Both the position numbers and the translations under genes were made by a program. DNA of 61,506 bases from positions 1 to 61,506 of the forward strand of contig NZ_ADGX01000046.1 of assembly GCF_000177675.1 (NCBI RefSeq), given 5' to 3'. Below the pieces are notes generated by a model. The model was not told the DNA's origin. It searched no databases and was given only the letters and a program-made list of their open reading frames with translations. Shown in pieces: positions 17,501 to 28,200 of the stretch (position 1 is its first letter; each line of letters begins with the position of its first letter). This DNA comes from Parafrankia sp. EUN1f. Its GTDB lineage: Bacteria > Actinomycetota > Actinomycetes > Frankiales > Frankiaceae.

Positions 17501-20500
17501 CCGGCGGTGAAGGCGCTCCAGTCGATGTCGGCGACGACGAGGTCCGGGCACGTGTCGTTCAGGGCCGCGTCCAGCGCCAGCAGGGCCCGCGCCGGGTCCA
17601 TCGCGACCATGCCGTGCCGGCGCAGCCAGCGGCCCGTCTCGCCGCCGCCCATGCCCTCCTCGTCCCACAGCCCCCAGGCGACGGAGGTGGCGGGCAGCCC
17701 GCGGGCCCTGCGATTCGCGGCGAGCGCGTCAAGGCCCGCGTTCGCCGCCGCGTAGGCGGCCTGGCCCCCGGACCCCCACACGCCGGCACCCGAGGAGAAC
17801 AGGACGAACTCCGTCAGGCCGCTGTCGGCGCCGAACAGGTCGTCCAGCGCCACCGCGCCGCCCAGCTTCGCCGCGCCGGCGTGCGCCAGGTCGTGCGGTC
17901 CCAGCTGCCCGACTTCGGTGGCCGCAGCCGCACCGGCGGTGTGGTAGACCGCGTCGACGGGTCCGGCCTGTTCCAGCAGGCGGGTGACCGCGGCGCGGTC
18001 CCGCAGGTCCACGGCCACGACACGCGCCTCGGCGCCCAGCCGCCGCAGCCGCTCGACCAGGTCGCCCGTGCCGGCCGCCGCCGTTCCGGCCCGGCTGGCC
18101 AGCACCAGGCGCCGCACCCCGCGCCGGGCCAGGTGCTCGGCGACCCGGCGGCCGAGCGCCCCGGTGCCGCCGGTGACAAGGGCGCATTCCGGCGGCGGGC
18201 CCGGGCGCCACCCGCCCCGTGCCGGGTGGCGCACCAGGCGACGCACCAGCACGCCGGACGGACGCAGCGCCACCTGGTCCTCGTACCGCCCGCCGGCACC
18301 GTCGGCGTCGCCGTCGGCACCATCGCCGGCACGAACAGCATCGCCGGCACGAACAGCATCGCCGGCACGAACGGCGGCGGCGGCCGCCAGGACCGCGCGG
18401 AGCTGGGCCGCGGTGCGCTCGTCCGGCACCTCGGGCAGGTCGACCAGGCCACCCCAGCGGCGCGGCTGCTCAAGGGCCACCACACGTCCGAAGCCCCAGA
18501 TCGTCGCCTGGGCCGGGTCCGCGGGACGGTCCAGGCGCCCGGTGGTCACCGCTCCCCGGGTAAGGCACCACAGCGGTGCCGCCCAGCCCAGCTCGCCCAG
18601 TGCCCGGACGAGCGACGATGTGGCGCCGAGGCCGTCGGGCACCCCGTTGACCGGCACCGGCGCCGGGTCGGCCGCCAGCAGGGACACGACCCCGACCGGC
18701 GCGGCGGCGCAGGCCTCCCCCAGCGCCCTGACCAGGTCACGCTGGTCGGCGGATCCGACTGCCACCGGCAGCCTCACCACCTCGGCGCCCGCGCCGGCCA
18801 GCGCGCGTTCGCACCAGCCGGCCAACGAGTCGCCGTCCGCGCCCTCCAAGCCGGCCGTGGCGGCCGCGGTTGCCGCGGTTGCCGCGGCGGTCACCAGCAG
18901 CCAGGTTCCGGTGCCCGTCCGACGGCCCGCGCGAGGCGGGGCGGCGGGCGGCGGGGCGGTGGGAACGGTGTGCGATTCCCAGACGACGCGGTAGCGCCAG
19001 CCGTCGACGACGGCGCGATCGTCGGCGCGCCGCCGCCAGCCGGCGATCACGGCAAGCGTCTCCGCGAGGCGCTGCGACCCGGCCTCATCGACCGCACCGG
19101 TGCCGCCGAGCGGTTCGAGCGCGCCCGGTTCCTCCTCGCCGAGCAGCTCGGCGAAGGCCTCGGCGTCGCCGGACTCGACCACCGACCAGAACACGTCGTC
19201 CCGCCGGGACCGAGGTGCCCGCGACGGCCTGGCCGTGTCGGGAACCGTCCGGCGCGCCTGCGGCGCAGGCCAGTAGCGGCGGTGTTGGAAGGCGTAGGTC
19301 GGCAGCTCGACGGGCGGCTCGGAACCCGCGGGGACGAACGGCGGCCAGCTCACCGGGACGCCGCTGACATGCGCCTCGGCCAGGGAGCGCGCCAGGCGGT
19401 GCGGCCCGCCGTCGTCCCGCCACAGGGTCGCCAGCACCACCTGGTCCTCGTAGCCCTCGGCCTCGCCCGTCGCCGCGAGCCCGGCGGTGAGCACCGGATG
19501 CGGGCTCACCTCGACGAACACGTCGTGGCCGTCGGCGAGCAGTCGCCTGGTCGCCCCGTGCAGGTCGACCAGGCCGCGAAGGTTGCGGAACCAGTACCCG
19601 GCGTCCATCTCCGCCCCGTCGCACGGCTGGCCCGTGACCGTGGAGTAGACGGGGACCTCGCCGGACTGTGGGCGAAGCCCCGCCAGGTCGGTGAGCAGCC
19701 GCGCGCGGATCTGCTCGACCTGCGGCGAATGCGAGGCGTAGTCCACTGGCAGCAGGCGGTTGCGGACGTCCCGCCCGTCGCAGGCGGCGGCCAGCCGTGC
19801 GAGCGCCTCGGACCCGCCCGACACGACGGTGGCCGCGGGCCCGTTGACGGCCGCCACCGCCAGCTCGTCCGCCCAGGGCGCGAGGATGCGTTCGACGTCC
19901 TCGCGCGGCGCGGCGATCGAGAGCATGCCGCCCCGCCCGGACAGCGCCGACAACGCGCGGGCCCGGCACGCCACCACCCGCGCCGCGTCCTCCAGGCTGA
20001 GGACCCCCGCGACACAGGCGGCGGCGATCTCGCCCTGGCTGTGGCCGACGACGGCGTCCGGTGTGACCCCGTGGGCCCGCCACACCTCGGCGAGGGCGAC
20101 CATGACCGCGAACAGGGCGGGCTGGACGACGTCCACCCGGTTCAGGTCGGGCGCCTCCGGCCGGCCACGCAGGACGTCGAGCAGCTCCCATCCGGTGTGC
20201 GGCGCGAGAGCGGCGGCGCACTGCTCGATCCGCCGGGTGAACGGTTCCGAGACGCCGAGCAGCCCGCCGGCCATGCCGGCCCACTGCGTCCCCTGCCCGG
20301 GGAAGACGAACACCGTGCCGGCCCGGGACGTCACCACACCCGCCGCCCCGCCGGAGCCGGCCAGGCTGGTCGTCCCCGTACCAGTTCCCGTCCCCGTCCC
20401 CGTCCCCGGCCCCGGCCCGGGCACCGCCGAGCCCGTCACGAGGCCGGGTGCCGGGTGACCCGCGGCGAGCGCGTCGAGGCCCTCGCGGAGCTCGGTCGCG

Positions 20501-22125
20501 TCCCGGCCGAGCACGACCGCGCGATGCTCCAGCGGCGCGCGGCTGACGGCCAGTGCGTGCGCGATCGCGCCCGGGCTGGCCGACGCCCCCACACCGGTGT
20601 CCAGATGGTCGGCGAGCCGGGCGGCCTGGTCACGCAGGGCCGCCGCCGAGCGTGCCGACAGCAGCCAGGGAACGACCTCGGGAGCGGGCGTGCCGCCGGG
20701 CACGGGTGCGTCGCCGGTGATCACCGGCTCTGACTCGGGCGCCTGTTCCAGAATCAGGTGGGCGTTTGTGCCGCTGATCCCGAACGAGGACACTCCGGCA
20801 CGCCTCGGCCGGTCGGGGTGCCGTGGCCAGGGCGTGCTGTCGGTGAGCAGGGCCAGCGGACCGCCAGCCCAGTCGATGTGGGGGCTCGGCGGGTCGGCGT
20901 GCAGGGTCGGCGCCAACACCCCCGACCGCATCGACATGATCATCTTTATGACGCCGGCCACCCCCGCGGCCGCCTGCGCGTGCCCGATGTTCGACTTGAG
21001 TGAGCCGAGCCAGAGCGGCTGGTCGGCCGGCCGGTCCCGGCCGTAGGCAGCCAGCAGCGCCTGGGCCTCGATCGGATCGCCGAGCGCCGTACCGGTTCCG
21101 TGCGCCTCGACGGCGTCGACGTCACCGGGGCTCAGCCCGGCGTCCGCCAGGGCCTGGCGGATCACCCGTTCCTGGGCCGGGGCGCTCGGCGCGGTCAGGC
21201 CGTTGCTCGCGCCGTCCTGGTTGACCGCGCTGCCCCGGATGAGCGCCAGCACCTGATGGTTGTTGCGGCGTGCGTCCGACAGCCGCTCCAGCACCAGGAC
21301 GCCGACGCCCTCACCGAGCCCGAACCCGTCGGCCGCGGCACCGAACGCGCGGCAGCGACCGTCGGGTGACAGTGCCCGCTGCCGGCTGAACTCCACGAAC
21401 GAGGTCGGCGTCGCCATCACCAGCGCCCCACCGGCCAGCATCAGGTCGCACTCACCGCGCCGCAGCGACTGGCAGGCCAGGTGCAGGGCCACCAGCGAGG
21501 ACGAACACGCCGTGTCCACGGTGAGCGCCGGTCCCTCAAGACCGAGGGTGTAGGCGACCCGCCCGGAGGCGACGCTCAGCGTGCTGCCGGTGAGCACGTA
21601 TCCCGCCAGCTCGCCGCCGGCTCCGGCGTCGGTGACACGGCTGTCGAAGCCCTGGTGGATGACGCCGAGAACGACCCCGGTGGACGTGCCGCGCAGCGAG
21701 GTCGGGTCCGTTCCGGCACGTTCCACCGCCTCCCACACGGTCTCCAGCACCAGCCGCTGCTGGGGATCCATGGCGGCGGCCTCACGCGGGCTGATGCCGA
21801 AGAACTCCGCGTCGAAGTCGGCGACTCCGTCGAGGAACCCGCCCGTCTCCGGGCAGCTCCCGCCCGACTGCGCGGAACCGAGCCGAGCCAGGTCCCAGCC
21901 TCGGTCGGCGGGGATCTCGGAGACGACGTCGCGCCCCTGCGCCGCGATCCGCCACAGGTCCCGCGGGGAGCGGACGCCACCGGGGTAGCGGCAGCCGATT
22001 CCGACCACGGCGACCGGCTCCCGCAGGCCGGACTCGGCCCGCTCCAGCCGGGCGCGGGTGTTGTGCAGCTCCGTCGTCACCCGACGGAGGTAGTCCAGCA
22101 GTCGTGTGCGCTCCTGCGTTTCCAT
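11524..22125 (-). CDS. Cis-AT modular polyketide synthase (PKS B): KS-AT-KR-ACP / KS-AT-DH-KR-ACP
   Basis: 3,533 residues, two complete modules. The ATG at 22125 has GAGG upstream. An N-terminal coiled-coil docking segment (residues 1-35) matches the docking tail of PKS A. Module 2: KS (Cys207), AT (GHSQGE near 693, YASH at 796-799, the methylmalonyl signature), KR (TGGTGALG near 1316, Tyr1458; no LDD motif and a GVWGS Trp, so A-type), ACP (Ser1642). Module 3: KS (Cys1885), AT (GHSVGE near 2340, HAFH at 2443-2446, the malonyl signature), DH ([10 protein letters not shown] from His2681, Asp2858 in LLDSSGH), KR (VVDD motif, Tyr3261; B-type), ACP (GLTSL, Ser3473, with Thr replacing the usual Asp). 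Expected chemistry: a methyl-branched beta-hydroxy unit, then an alkene. The tail after the last ACP is only about 30 residues and shows no docking helix. Confidence 0.95.
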   Translation of the reverse strand: METQERTRLLDYLRRVTTELHNTRARLERAESGLREPVAVVGIGCRYPGGVRSPRDLWRIAAQGRDVVSEIPADRGWDLARLGSAQSGGSCPETGGFLDGVADFDAEFFGISPREAAAMDPQQRLVLETVWEAVERAGTDPTSLRGTSTGVVLGVIHQGFDSRVTDAGAGGELAGYVLTGSTLSVASGRVAYTLGLEGPALTVDTACSSSLVALHLACQSLRRGECDLMLAGGALVMATPTSFVEFSRQRALSPDGRCRAFGAAADGFGLGEGVGVLVLERLSDARRNNHQVLALIRGSAVNQDGASNGLTAPSAPAQERVIRQALADAGLSPGDVDAVEAHGTGTALGDPIEAQALLAAYGRDRPADQPLWLGSLKSNIGHAQAAAGVAGVIKMIMSMRSGVLAPTLHADPPSPHIDWAGGPLALLTDSTPWPRHPDRPRRAGVSSFGISGTNAHLILEQAPESEPVITGDAPVPGGTPAPEVVPWLLSARSAAALRDQAARLADHLDTGVGASASPGAIAHALAVSRAPLEHRAVVLGRDATELREGLDALAAGHPAPGLVTGSAVPGPGPGTGTGTGTGTGTTSLAGSGGAAGVVTSRAGTVFVFPGQGTQWAGMAGGLLGVSEPFTRRIEQCAAALAPHTGWELLDVLRGRPEAPDLNRVDVVQPALFAVMVALAEVWRAHGVTPDAVVGHSQGEIAAACVAGVLSLEDAARVVACRARALSALSGRGGMLSIAAPREDVERILAPWADELAVAAVNGPAATVVSGGSEALARLAAACDGRDVRNRLLPVDYASHSPQVEQIRARLLTDLAGLRPQSGEVPVYSTVTGQPCDGAEMDAGYWFRNLRGLVDLHGATRRLLADGHDVFVEVSPHPVLTAGLAATGEAEGYEDQVVLATLWRDDGGPHRLARSLAEAHVSGVPVSWPPFVPAGSEPPVELPTYAFQHRRYWPAPQARRTVPDTARPSRAPRSRRDDVFWSVVESGDAEAFAELLGEEEPGALEPLGGTGAVDEAGSQRLAETLAVIAGWRRRADDRAVVDGWRYRVVWESHTVPTAPPPAAPPRAGRRTGTGTWLLVTAAATAATAAATAGLEGADGDSLAGWCERALAGAGAEVVRLPVAVGSADQRDLVRALGEACAAAPVGVVSLLAADPAPVPVNGVPDGLGATSSLVRALGELGWAAPLWCLTRGAVTTGRLDRPADPAQATIWGFGRVVALEQPRRWGGLVDLPEVPDERTAAQLRAVLAAAAAVRAGDAVRAGDAVRAGDGADGDADGAGGRYEDQVALRPSGVLVRRLVRHPARGGWRPGPPPECALVTGGTGALGRRVAEHLARRGVRRLVLASRAGTAAAGTGDLVERLRRLGAEARVVAVDLRDRAAVTRLLEQAGPVDAVYHTAGAAAATEVGQLGPHDLAHAGAAKLGGAVALDDLFGADSGLTEFVLFSSGAGVWGSGGQAAYAAANAGLDALAANRRARGLPATSVAWGLWDEEGMGGGETGRWLRRHGMVAMDPARALLALDAALNDTCPDLVVADIDWSAFTAGFTATRQSTLLAAIEAELATGEQDVTHVADGHGGGLSGHGVGGRDGGGAGALAARLAALPVGEREPEVLDLVRALVADVLGHRGTEAVPAARALRETGVDSLTAVEIRNRLSAATGLRLPTTLVFDHPTPRALAAHLTALVTGGPPVGGGPPVGGATGSSVDVPPGHGGDAGDEPIAIVAMGCRFPGEVETPDALWELITSGRDPMTEVPADRDWDSALAELRALRPDADAVVGGFLAGAGDFDAAFFGISPREAATIDPQQRLLLETSWEAVERAGVDPSSLRGTPTGVFVGLVSQDYGERLADAAEEYQGYRLTSGSPAVAAGRVAYCLGLAGPAMTIDTACSSSLVALHLACQSLRRAECTLALAGGATVMATPTPFVEFARQGGLSSDGRCHAFAASADGTGWGEGVGMVLLERLSDAVAHGHPVLAVIRGSAVNQDGASNGLTAPHGPSQEAVIRAALADAQLGPADVDVVEAHGTATTLGDPIEAHALLATYGQGRPPGHPLWLGTLKSNIGHTQAAAGVAGVIKMVLSLGRDVLPATRHVDAETPHVDWSAGDVRLLTGPVPWPAHDRPRRAGVSAFGISGTNAHLILEQAPAIPEQAPGIPEQAPAGPDRPAVVPLSGRGAAALRAQAARLGAHLTDRGDGPALADVAHTLAAGRAQLSHRAAVVAENHERLLAGLAAVAAGGPPPVGAAGVARTEPVVAFLFTGQGSQRAGAGGGLYAAEPVFAQALDRVCAAFAPHLDHPLHDLVLAAPGSSAAAALERTEYAQPALFALEVALHDLMTSRGVRPRHLIGHSVGELTAAHVAGMLSLPDAARLVAARGRLMQALPATGAMAAIEASEDEIGLELAGREHQVALAAVNGPSAVVVSGDADAVAEIVAGWAARGRRTRRLAVSHAFHSPHMDGMLTAFTREAAECTWSPPRVPIVSGVTGAPLEAVPPPEYWARHARAAVRFGDGVRWLAERGVTAYVELGPDGVLTSMVDSCLDVLGSDPGGTGASGRGAAPLGSATPLRISALRPPWPEPRALAATLAALHVHGVPVDLSDVPAAGRRPVELPTYPFQRQRHWLPAGGRPGSRGRRAGERESAVTVGSDVGGARRLDHPVLETATLIGASGGWLFTGRYSLAEHPWLADHAVQGTIVVPGLAFVELVLRAGREVGAGGVEELTFQNPVVLGDVQAVRVQVWIDPPDAHGRRGVRVHTRPDPAGAEAEIWTPNAVGVLASEAAAAGWPAVRGGGEADGEASWPPPGASPVDVDQLYGRLRERGYTFGPAFRSMRAAWQRGDEWFTEVQLPDEHGGTADRYDIHPALLDSSGHVQLEAFGAGAGVGAAGGAPGDAVPVLFAVAGVRVRTVGVPLLRARLTAAGADGIRLELADSVGRPAALVTSLTVRAIRPDALRGAAGPLHALDWDPVGGAPAPGAVVAPAVAFAPDTGTFADDPELLRAAGHRLAGWAWDRARRWLDDERHEGSRLAIVTSRACAVAVGDDPPDPAQAVVWGFLRAVQLEHPDRFVLVDLDGDPASRALLPDALASGEPQLAVRAGRTLAPRLAPVPGAEAGPAPALAPQGTVLITGGTGALGAALARHLVIRHGVRHLLLVSRRADRAPGVEALRAELAGLGATARLLGCDVTDRQQLAGALATVDPAHPLTGVVHAAGVVDDALLTGLTADQLRRVLAVKVDAAVHLDELTRGVELAEFTLFSSAAATIGSPGQAAYGAANAFLDALAARRRAAGRPVRSLAWGPWAAAGMAGALAESDLRRMRRLGAAPLRTDEGLALYDLARRVDRAVMVPIRLDDTALTGPLGRPAVLRGRPSRAVTPVPARVDDGPGPISHTVPSPRSGAAPHPVSGVPSGVVAGPMGGARTDGSPGVGGGPTAAGFGRLATLSPAQRLAAATDLVRGAVATVLGHDSSGAVDPDAPLLELGLTSLMAVELRNHLTAVTGLRLPATLVFECPTADALARRLIADLPTVDPPAVAGESPQLQLEPL
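15665..15720 (-). repeat. 21-bp tandem repeat in PKS B
   Basis: Two near-identical copies of a 21-nt unit (GGCGCCTGTTCCGGGATCCCC, second copy with one change) plus a partial third. They encode heptapeptides of the IPEQAPA type in the linker after KS3. Confidence 0.85.
18322..18375 (-). repeat. 18-bp tandem repeat in PKS B KR region
   Basis: Three copies of ATCGCCGGCACGAACAGC, the third with one mismatch, encoding RAGDAV hexapeptides in the structural half of the module 2 ketoreductase, before the NADPH motif. Confidence 0.9.
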
Positions 22126-22179
22126 ACCGGGGCCTCACCGCACTGTGCTCGACGGATTCGAAGGTCTCGAGGGCGTGCT

Positions 22180-22199
22180 ACGTCCGGCGATCCGGACGT
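22180..22199. other. Hairpin in the PKS A-PKS B intergenic gap
   Basis: A perfect inverted repeat, ACGTCCGG-CGAT-CCGGACGT (8-bp arms, 4-nt loop), lies in the 119-nt gap between the PKS A stop and the PKS B start. This is the only sizeable gap inside the operon. It could act as an RNA structure that tunes read-through, or be a protein-binding site. It is short for a strong terminator. Confidence 0.55.
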
Positions 22200-22244
22200 C
22201 TCGACGGGGAAGGTGGGGGCGGCGACAGGCCGCGGGCGCGGGCG

Positions 22245-25200
22245 TCACCCTCCGGGCACACGCAGTTCCCGGTCGATGATGGAGAACAGCTCCTCGGCGG
22301 AGGCGAGTGCCAGGCGCCGCTCGACGTCCTCCGCGTCCGGGGCCGTGGGGTCCACGCCGCTGATGTCCAGGTCTGCCGGGTCCGCTCGGTCTGCCGGGTC
22401 CGCTCGGTCTGCCGGGTCCACTCGGTCCGCTCGGTCTGCCGGGTCTGCTCGGTCGGCCCGGTCGGCCGGGTCAGGGGCCGGGTCGGTGGGTTGCGGGGAC
22501 CGGTCCGATGGGGGGAACAGGTCCGCGAGCAGGCGGTCCGCCAGCGCGGCCGGCGTCGGGTGGTCGAAGACGAGCGTCGCCGGCAGCGGCAGCCCGATGG
22601 CTTCCGACATCCGGTTTCGCAGCTCCACCGCCGTGAGCGAGTCCACGCCGAGCTCCCGGAAGGTGCGGTCGGACCCGATCGCGCCAGGACCAGGCAGGCT
22701 GAGAATCGCGGCACCGTGGGTGCGCACCAGGTCAAGCAGCTGCCGCTTCCGCAGTGGTTCGGGCAGGCCAGCCAGCCGCCCGCGGATCGAGTCCCGCGAA
22801 CCGCCCAGGCTGCCGGGCGCACCGGGGCCACCGCGGCCGTCGGCACCACCGGCCGCGGCCTGGTCTGCCACGACGCGCGGCGGCTCCGTCGCGCGGGCGA
22901 GGTCGCGCAGCACCGCGGGCAGGGCCGAGGCGGTGGCGCGGCGCAGGGCCGCCTGGTCCAGCCGTGCCGGGACGACGACGGCGCGGTCGGTGGTCAGGGC
23001 CTCGTCGAACAGGCGCAGAGCCTGGTCCGTCGGCAGGGGCACCAGGCCCGTGCGCGCCATCCGGTCCAGGTCGGCCCGGCGTAGCTGCCCGGTCATGCCG
23101 CTGGACGTCTCCCACAGCCCCCAGGCGAGGGAGACGGCCGGCAGGCCCCCATGTCGCCGGTTCCCGGCCAGCGCGTCGAGCGCGGCGTTGGCCGCGGCGT
23201 AGTTGCCCTGGCCGGCGTTGCCGAGCAGACCGGCGATCGAGGAGAAGAGCACGAAGGCCGCCGGATCACGGTCGCGGGTGAGTTCGTGCAGGTGCCAGGC
23301 GGCGTCGATCTTCGGGCGCAGTACCTCCTCGAGCTGCTCGGAGGTGAGTGCCGACACGGGTGCGTCCGACAGCACCCCCGCGGCGTGCACCACGGCCGTG
23401 AGTGGCCGCTCAGGCGGGATCGCGGACAGGACGGCGGCCACGCCGGCCCGGTCGGAGACGTCCACGGCGACCACCGTCACCTGGGCGCCCAACCGGCGCA
23501 GCTCGTCGACCAGACCGCCCGTCCCGGCCGCACCGTCGGCGCCCGTCACGCCGTCAGCGCCCGTCACGCCGTCAAGACCTGTCACGCCGTCAGAACCTGT
23601 CACGCCGTCAGGACCTGTCACGCCGCGGCGGCTCGCCAGCAGCAGGTTCCGCGCGCCGTGCCTGGTGACGAGGCGACGCGCGACCAGGCCGCCCAGCCGC
23701 CCGGTGCCACCCGTGATCAGCACGGTGCCGTCGGGGTCCAGTCGGCGGGGCGGGACGAGGACGAGCTTGCCGACATGCCGGGCCAGGGAGAGCGTTCGGA
23801 AGGCCTCGCCGGCACGCGACATCGGATACGCGGTCAGCGCCAGCGGCCGCAGCGATCCGTCCGCGAACGAGGCCGCCAGTGCGGCGAGCATGCGCGCCGT
23901 GTGGTCCGGGCCCGGGTCGGTGGTGACGTCGAAGGCCTGGTAGGAGACACCGGGGTACTCCCGCGCGACCTGGGCGGGATCCCGCAGGTCGGTCTTGCCG
24001 AGCTCCACGAACCAGCCACCGCGCGGCAGCAGGCGCAGGCCCGCGTCGACCCGCTGCCGGGCCAGCGAGTTCAGTACGACGTCGACGCCCCGCCCGTCGG
24101 TCGCCGCGAGCACCTGCTGGTCGAAGTCGGTACCGCGGGAGTCCGCCACATGCCGTTCGTCGAGGCCCGCCGCGCGCAGGACATCCAACTTCGCCCGGCT
24201 TGCCGTGGCGAAGACCTCGGCGCCGGCCAGGCGTGCCAGCTGCATCGCCGCCAGGCCCACCCCGCCGGTGGCGGCGTGGATGAGCACCCGCTGCCCGGCG
24301 CGCAGCCCGGCGAGTTCCCGCAGCCCGTAGTAGGCGGTGAGGAAGGCGGCCGGCACGGTGGCCGCCTCGGTGAAGGTCCACGAGTCCGGCACCGGCGTCA
24401 GCAGCCGGTGATCCGCCACCGCCACCGGCCCGAACGCGGCCGGGAAAAGGCCCATCACGCGGTCACCCGGGCGGATTCCCGGCACGCCGGGGCCGACCTC
24501 CGTCACGACACCGGCGCCTTCCAGCCCGATCCCGCCCCCGTCGTCCACCATGGCCAGCGCGAGGACCAGGTCGTGGAAGTTGACACCGGCGGCGCGCACC
24601 GCGATGCGCACCTCCCCGGCCGCGAGCGGCCGGCGGTCCGCGTCGCCGGCGACCACGGCCAGGTTGTCCAGGCTTCCCCGGCTGGTCAGATCCACCCGCC
24701 AGCCGTCCCCGGGCGGCAGCACGAGCCCTCCGCCGGCAGACCAGCCGTCGGCAGGTCCGCCGCCCGCCGGCCCGCCGCCGGCGGAACCGTCGCCGGTCGG
24801 CCCGGCCAGCCGGGGGACGACCATCTCGCCGGCCCGGACGGCCAGCTGTGGTTCGGCCCCGCCACCAGCGGCGGTCAACGCCTCCGCGGGCGGAGGCCGG
24901 TCACCGACGTCCAGGTCGAGCAGGGCGAGCCGGCGCGGGTTCTCCGTCTGCGCCGACCGGACGAGCCCCCACACCGCCGCGCCGGCCAGGCTGGCGGGCC
25001 GGTCGGCGTCACCGGCCTGGACGGCACCCCGGGTGACCAGTACCAGCCGGTTGTCCGCGAAGGTCTCGTCCAGCAACCATCGCTGGAGCAGATCGACGGC
25101 GGCGCCGGTGGCACGGTGGACCGCTTCCACCGGCGCCGCCGGATCCGGTACGCGGTCCGGCTCCGCGACCGGCGCGGGGTGGAACACCACGCTCGGCGCA

Positions 25201-28200
25201 CCGGCGCCGGCCGCCACAGCCGCGCGCAGCTCGGTCAGGTCGCGATAGCGGGGGACGGCGCCACCGTCGCCCGCGCCCGCGTGCCCGGCGCCACGCACGA
25301 TGCTGTCCACCCGCTCGACGAAGGACGGCGGCAGGTCGCCGACCAGAGCCCAGTCCGTGGCCGCGGCCGCGGCCGGCGAGCCGGTCCGCTCCCGGCCGCG
25401 GACCCAGCCGAGCTGGTAGGAGCCCGGGCCTGCGGACCCCGGCTGGGCGGGTGCGGGGCGCAGGCTGAGTTCGCCGACCCGCAGCACCAGCCGGCCGTCG
25501 CCATCCCGCAGTCGCACCTCGGCTCGATGGGGGCCGGTTCGAGTCAGCCGTACCCGCAGCCTGGTCGCGCCGACGGCGTGCAGGCTCACGCCTCGCCAGG
25601 AGAACGGGAGCAGCGGGCCGTCAGCCGCCGCCGGTGGCGCGGCCGACGGCGTCGCGGAACCAGGACCGGGCGCCGCGGAACCAGGACCCGCCGGCACGTC
25701 GCCGGGGCCGGAGCCGGGTGTGGCGCCGAACGCCGCGAGCAGCAACGGGTGCAGGGCCGCGTCCACCAGCGCCGGGTGCAGCGCGAACCCCGCTCCCGCT
25801 GGTTCGGGTGTGCCCCGATCACCCCCCGGGGACAGCTCCACCTCGGCGTACAGTTCGTCGCCGTCCGCCCACAACGCGGTGAGCCCCCGAAAGGACGGGC
25901 CGTAGCCGTGGCCGCGGTCCGCCAGCAGTTCGTACACGTCGGCGATGTCGACCGGCACCGCCCCGGCCGGCGGCCAGTCCTCCGGGACGTCCGCCGACAG
26001 CGCGCCGACGGGTTCCCGGGCCAGCCAGCCGGTGGCGTGGCACACCCACCCGCCCTCGCCGTCCGATTCGTCCCCCGCGCCGTTCGCCGTGGCGGTCCCG
26101 GTGGCGCCGAGCCCGCCGGCCGCGGCGGCGTCAGCACCGCCCGGGTGGGAGTAGAAGGCGAAGCCGCGCCGCCCGGACTCGTCCGCCGCCGCCAGATGCA
26201 GCTGGACGGCGACACCGGATCCACCCGGCGCCGGCGCTGGCAGGGTCAGCGGTGCGGTCAGCGTCAGTTCGCCCAGCCACGGTGTGCCGGCGGCTCGCCC
26301 CGCGTGCAGGGCGAGGTCGAGGACCGCGGCCGCGGGCAGCACCACCGTGCCGTGCACCTGGTGCTCCCCGAGCCAGGGCTGGGCGGCCGGCGAGAGGCGG
26401 CCGGTCAGGATCCGCCGGCCGTCGGGGAGGCGCACCACCGCGGTGAGCAGCCCATGCCCGGCCGCGTCGAGCCCGCTCTCGGCCACGGCCACCGCGGCGG
26501 GAGCGACCGGCGGCAGCCAGTAGGACGTCCGGGCGAACGCGTAGGTCGGCAGCGGCGTCACGCGCCCGGACGGCCGGGGCAGCACCGCCGACCAGTCGGG
26601 CGTGACACCGTGGGTGTGGGCTTCGGCGAGGGAGAGCATGAACCGGTCGAGGTCGCCCTCGCCCCGGCGCAGGGTTCCGACGGCGGCCGCGATGACCCCG
26701 TGCGCCTCGGACGTCTGCGTGCTGCTGACGGTCAGGACCGGGTGCGGGCTGATCTCGATGAGCACCCGGTGCCCGGCGTCGAGCAGCGCGCGGCAGGCCT
26801 GCTCGTACCGCACCGGTTCGCGCAGGTTGCGGTACCAGTACTCGGCGTCGAGCCCGCGGCCGTCGGCGCGCGCCCCGGTCAGCGTGGAGTAGAAGGGCAC
26901 CGAACCGGTGGACGGCGTGAGGCCTTCCAGCGCGGCGAGCAGCTCGGCGCGGACCTCCGCCACGTACGGACTGTGCGAGGGGTAGTCGACCGGCACGCGG
27001 CGCGCGTGCACCTTCACCCGCTCGCAGGCGGCGAGCAGCGCGTCGAGCGCCTCGTCGGCACCGGAGACGACGGTGCTGGCCGGGCCGTTGACCGCGGCGA
27101 TCGACAGCCGGTCCGGCCAGTCCGCGAGCAGTTCGGTGGTTCGTACCGCCCCGACCTGCAGGGCGACCATGCCGCCCCGGCCGCGTAGCCGGCCCAGCAC
27201 CCGGGCCCGCAGCGCGACGACGCGCGCGGCGTCGGCGAGGCTCAGCACGCCGGCGACGGCCGCGGCGGCGATCTCGCCCTGGGAGTGCCCCACCACCGCG
27301 TCCGGCTCGACCCCGTGCGCCCGCCACAGGGCTGCGAGCGATGTCATCACCGCGAACAGCGCGGGCTGCAGCACCTCCGCCCGGTCCAGCGGTGGCGCGT
27401 CCGCCGAACCGGTGATCACGTCGAGCAGGTTCCAGCCCACATGCGGCCGCAGCACGTCGTCACAGGCCCGCATCTGGTCACGGAAGACCGCCGAGGAGTC
27501 GAGCAGCCCCGCGGCCATGCCCTCCCACTGCGCACCCTGCCCGGGGAAGACGAACGCGATCCGGCCCGCCAGCGCCTGACCTCGCACGACCCGCGGCAGC
27601 CGGCCGGAGATCTCGGTGACCGCGTCGCTCGGCCCATCGGCGGACGCCCCACCCGACGCGTCCGCGACGTCGACGGGCACGAGCCCCGCCAGCCCGGTGA
27701 GGAGCTCCTCCCGGGTGCGGGCGACGACCGCGGCCCTGCTGGGGTGCGCCGTGCGGGTCGTGACCAGCGCGTGTGCGAGCGCCGCCAGCGGCGTCCGCTC
27801 CTCCCGGCGCAGCTGGTCGACAAGGCGGGCGGCTTGGCCGGCCAGATCATCCGGACGGGCCGCGGAGAGCACGAACGGCATCGCCGTGGTCACGGCGGAC
27901 GGACCAACGGCCCCGGCCCCAGACCCGGCCCCAGCCGCTCCAGCGCCGACTCCGGCCGCTCCAGCGCCGGCTCCGGTGGCTCCGGCGGGCTGCGCGGCCA
28001 CGTCCGGGAGCGGATCGCCCTGCTCCACGATGACATGCGCGTTCGTGCCGCTGATGCCGAACGACGACACACCGGCGCGCCGGGGGCGACCGGCCTGCAC
28101 CGGCCAGGCGACTGGTTCCGTCAGCAGCCGGACCGTGCCCGCGGACCAGTCGACGTGCGGGGTCGGCTCGTCCACGCCCAGCGTTGCCGGCAGCAGCTCA

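Noticed and set aside
22371-22451. Short tandem repeats as a CRISPR array
   Set aside because: The units are contiguous without unique spacers, in frame with a PKS gene, and differ from array to array.
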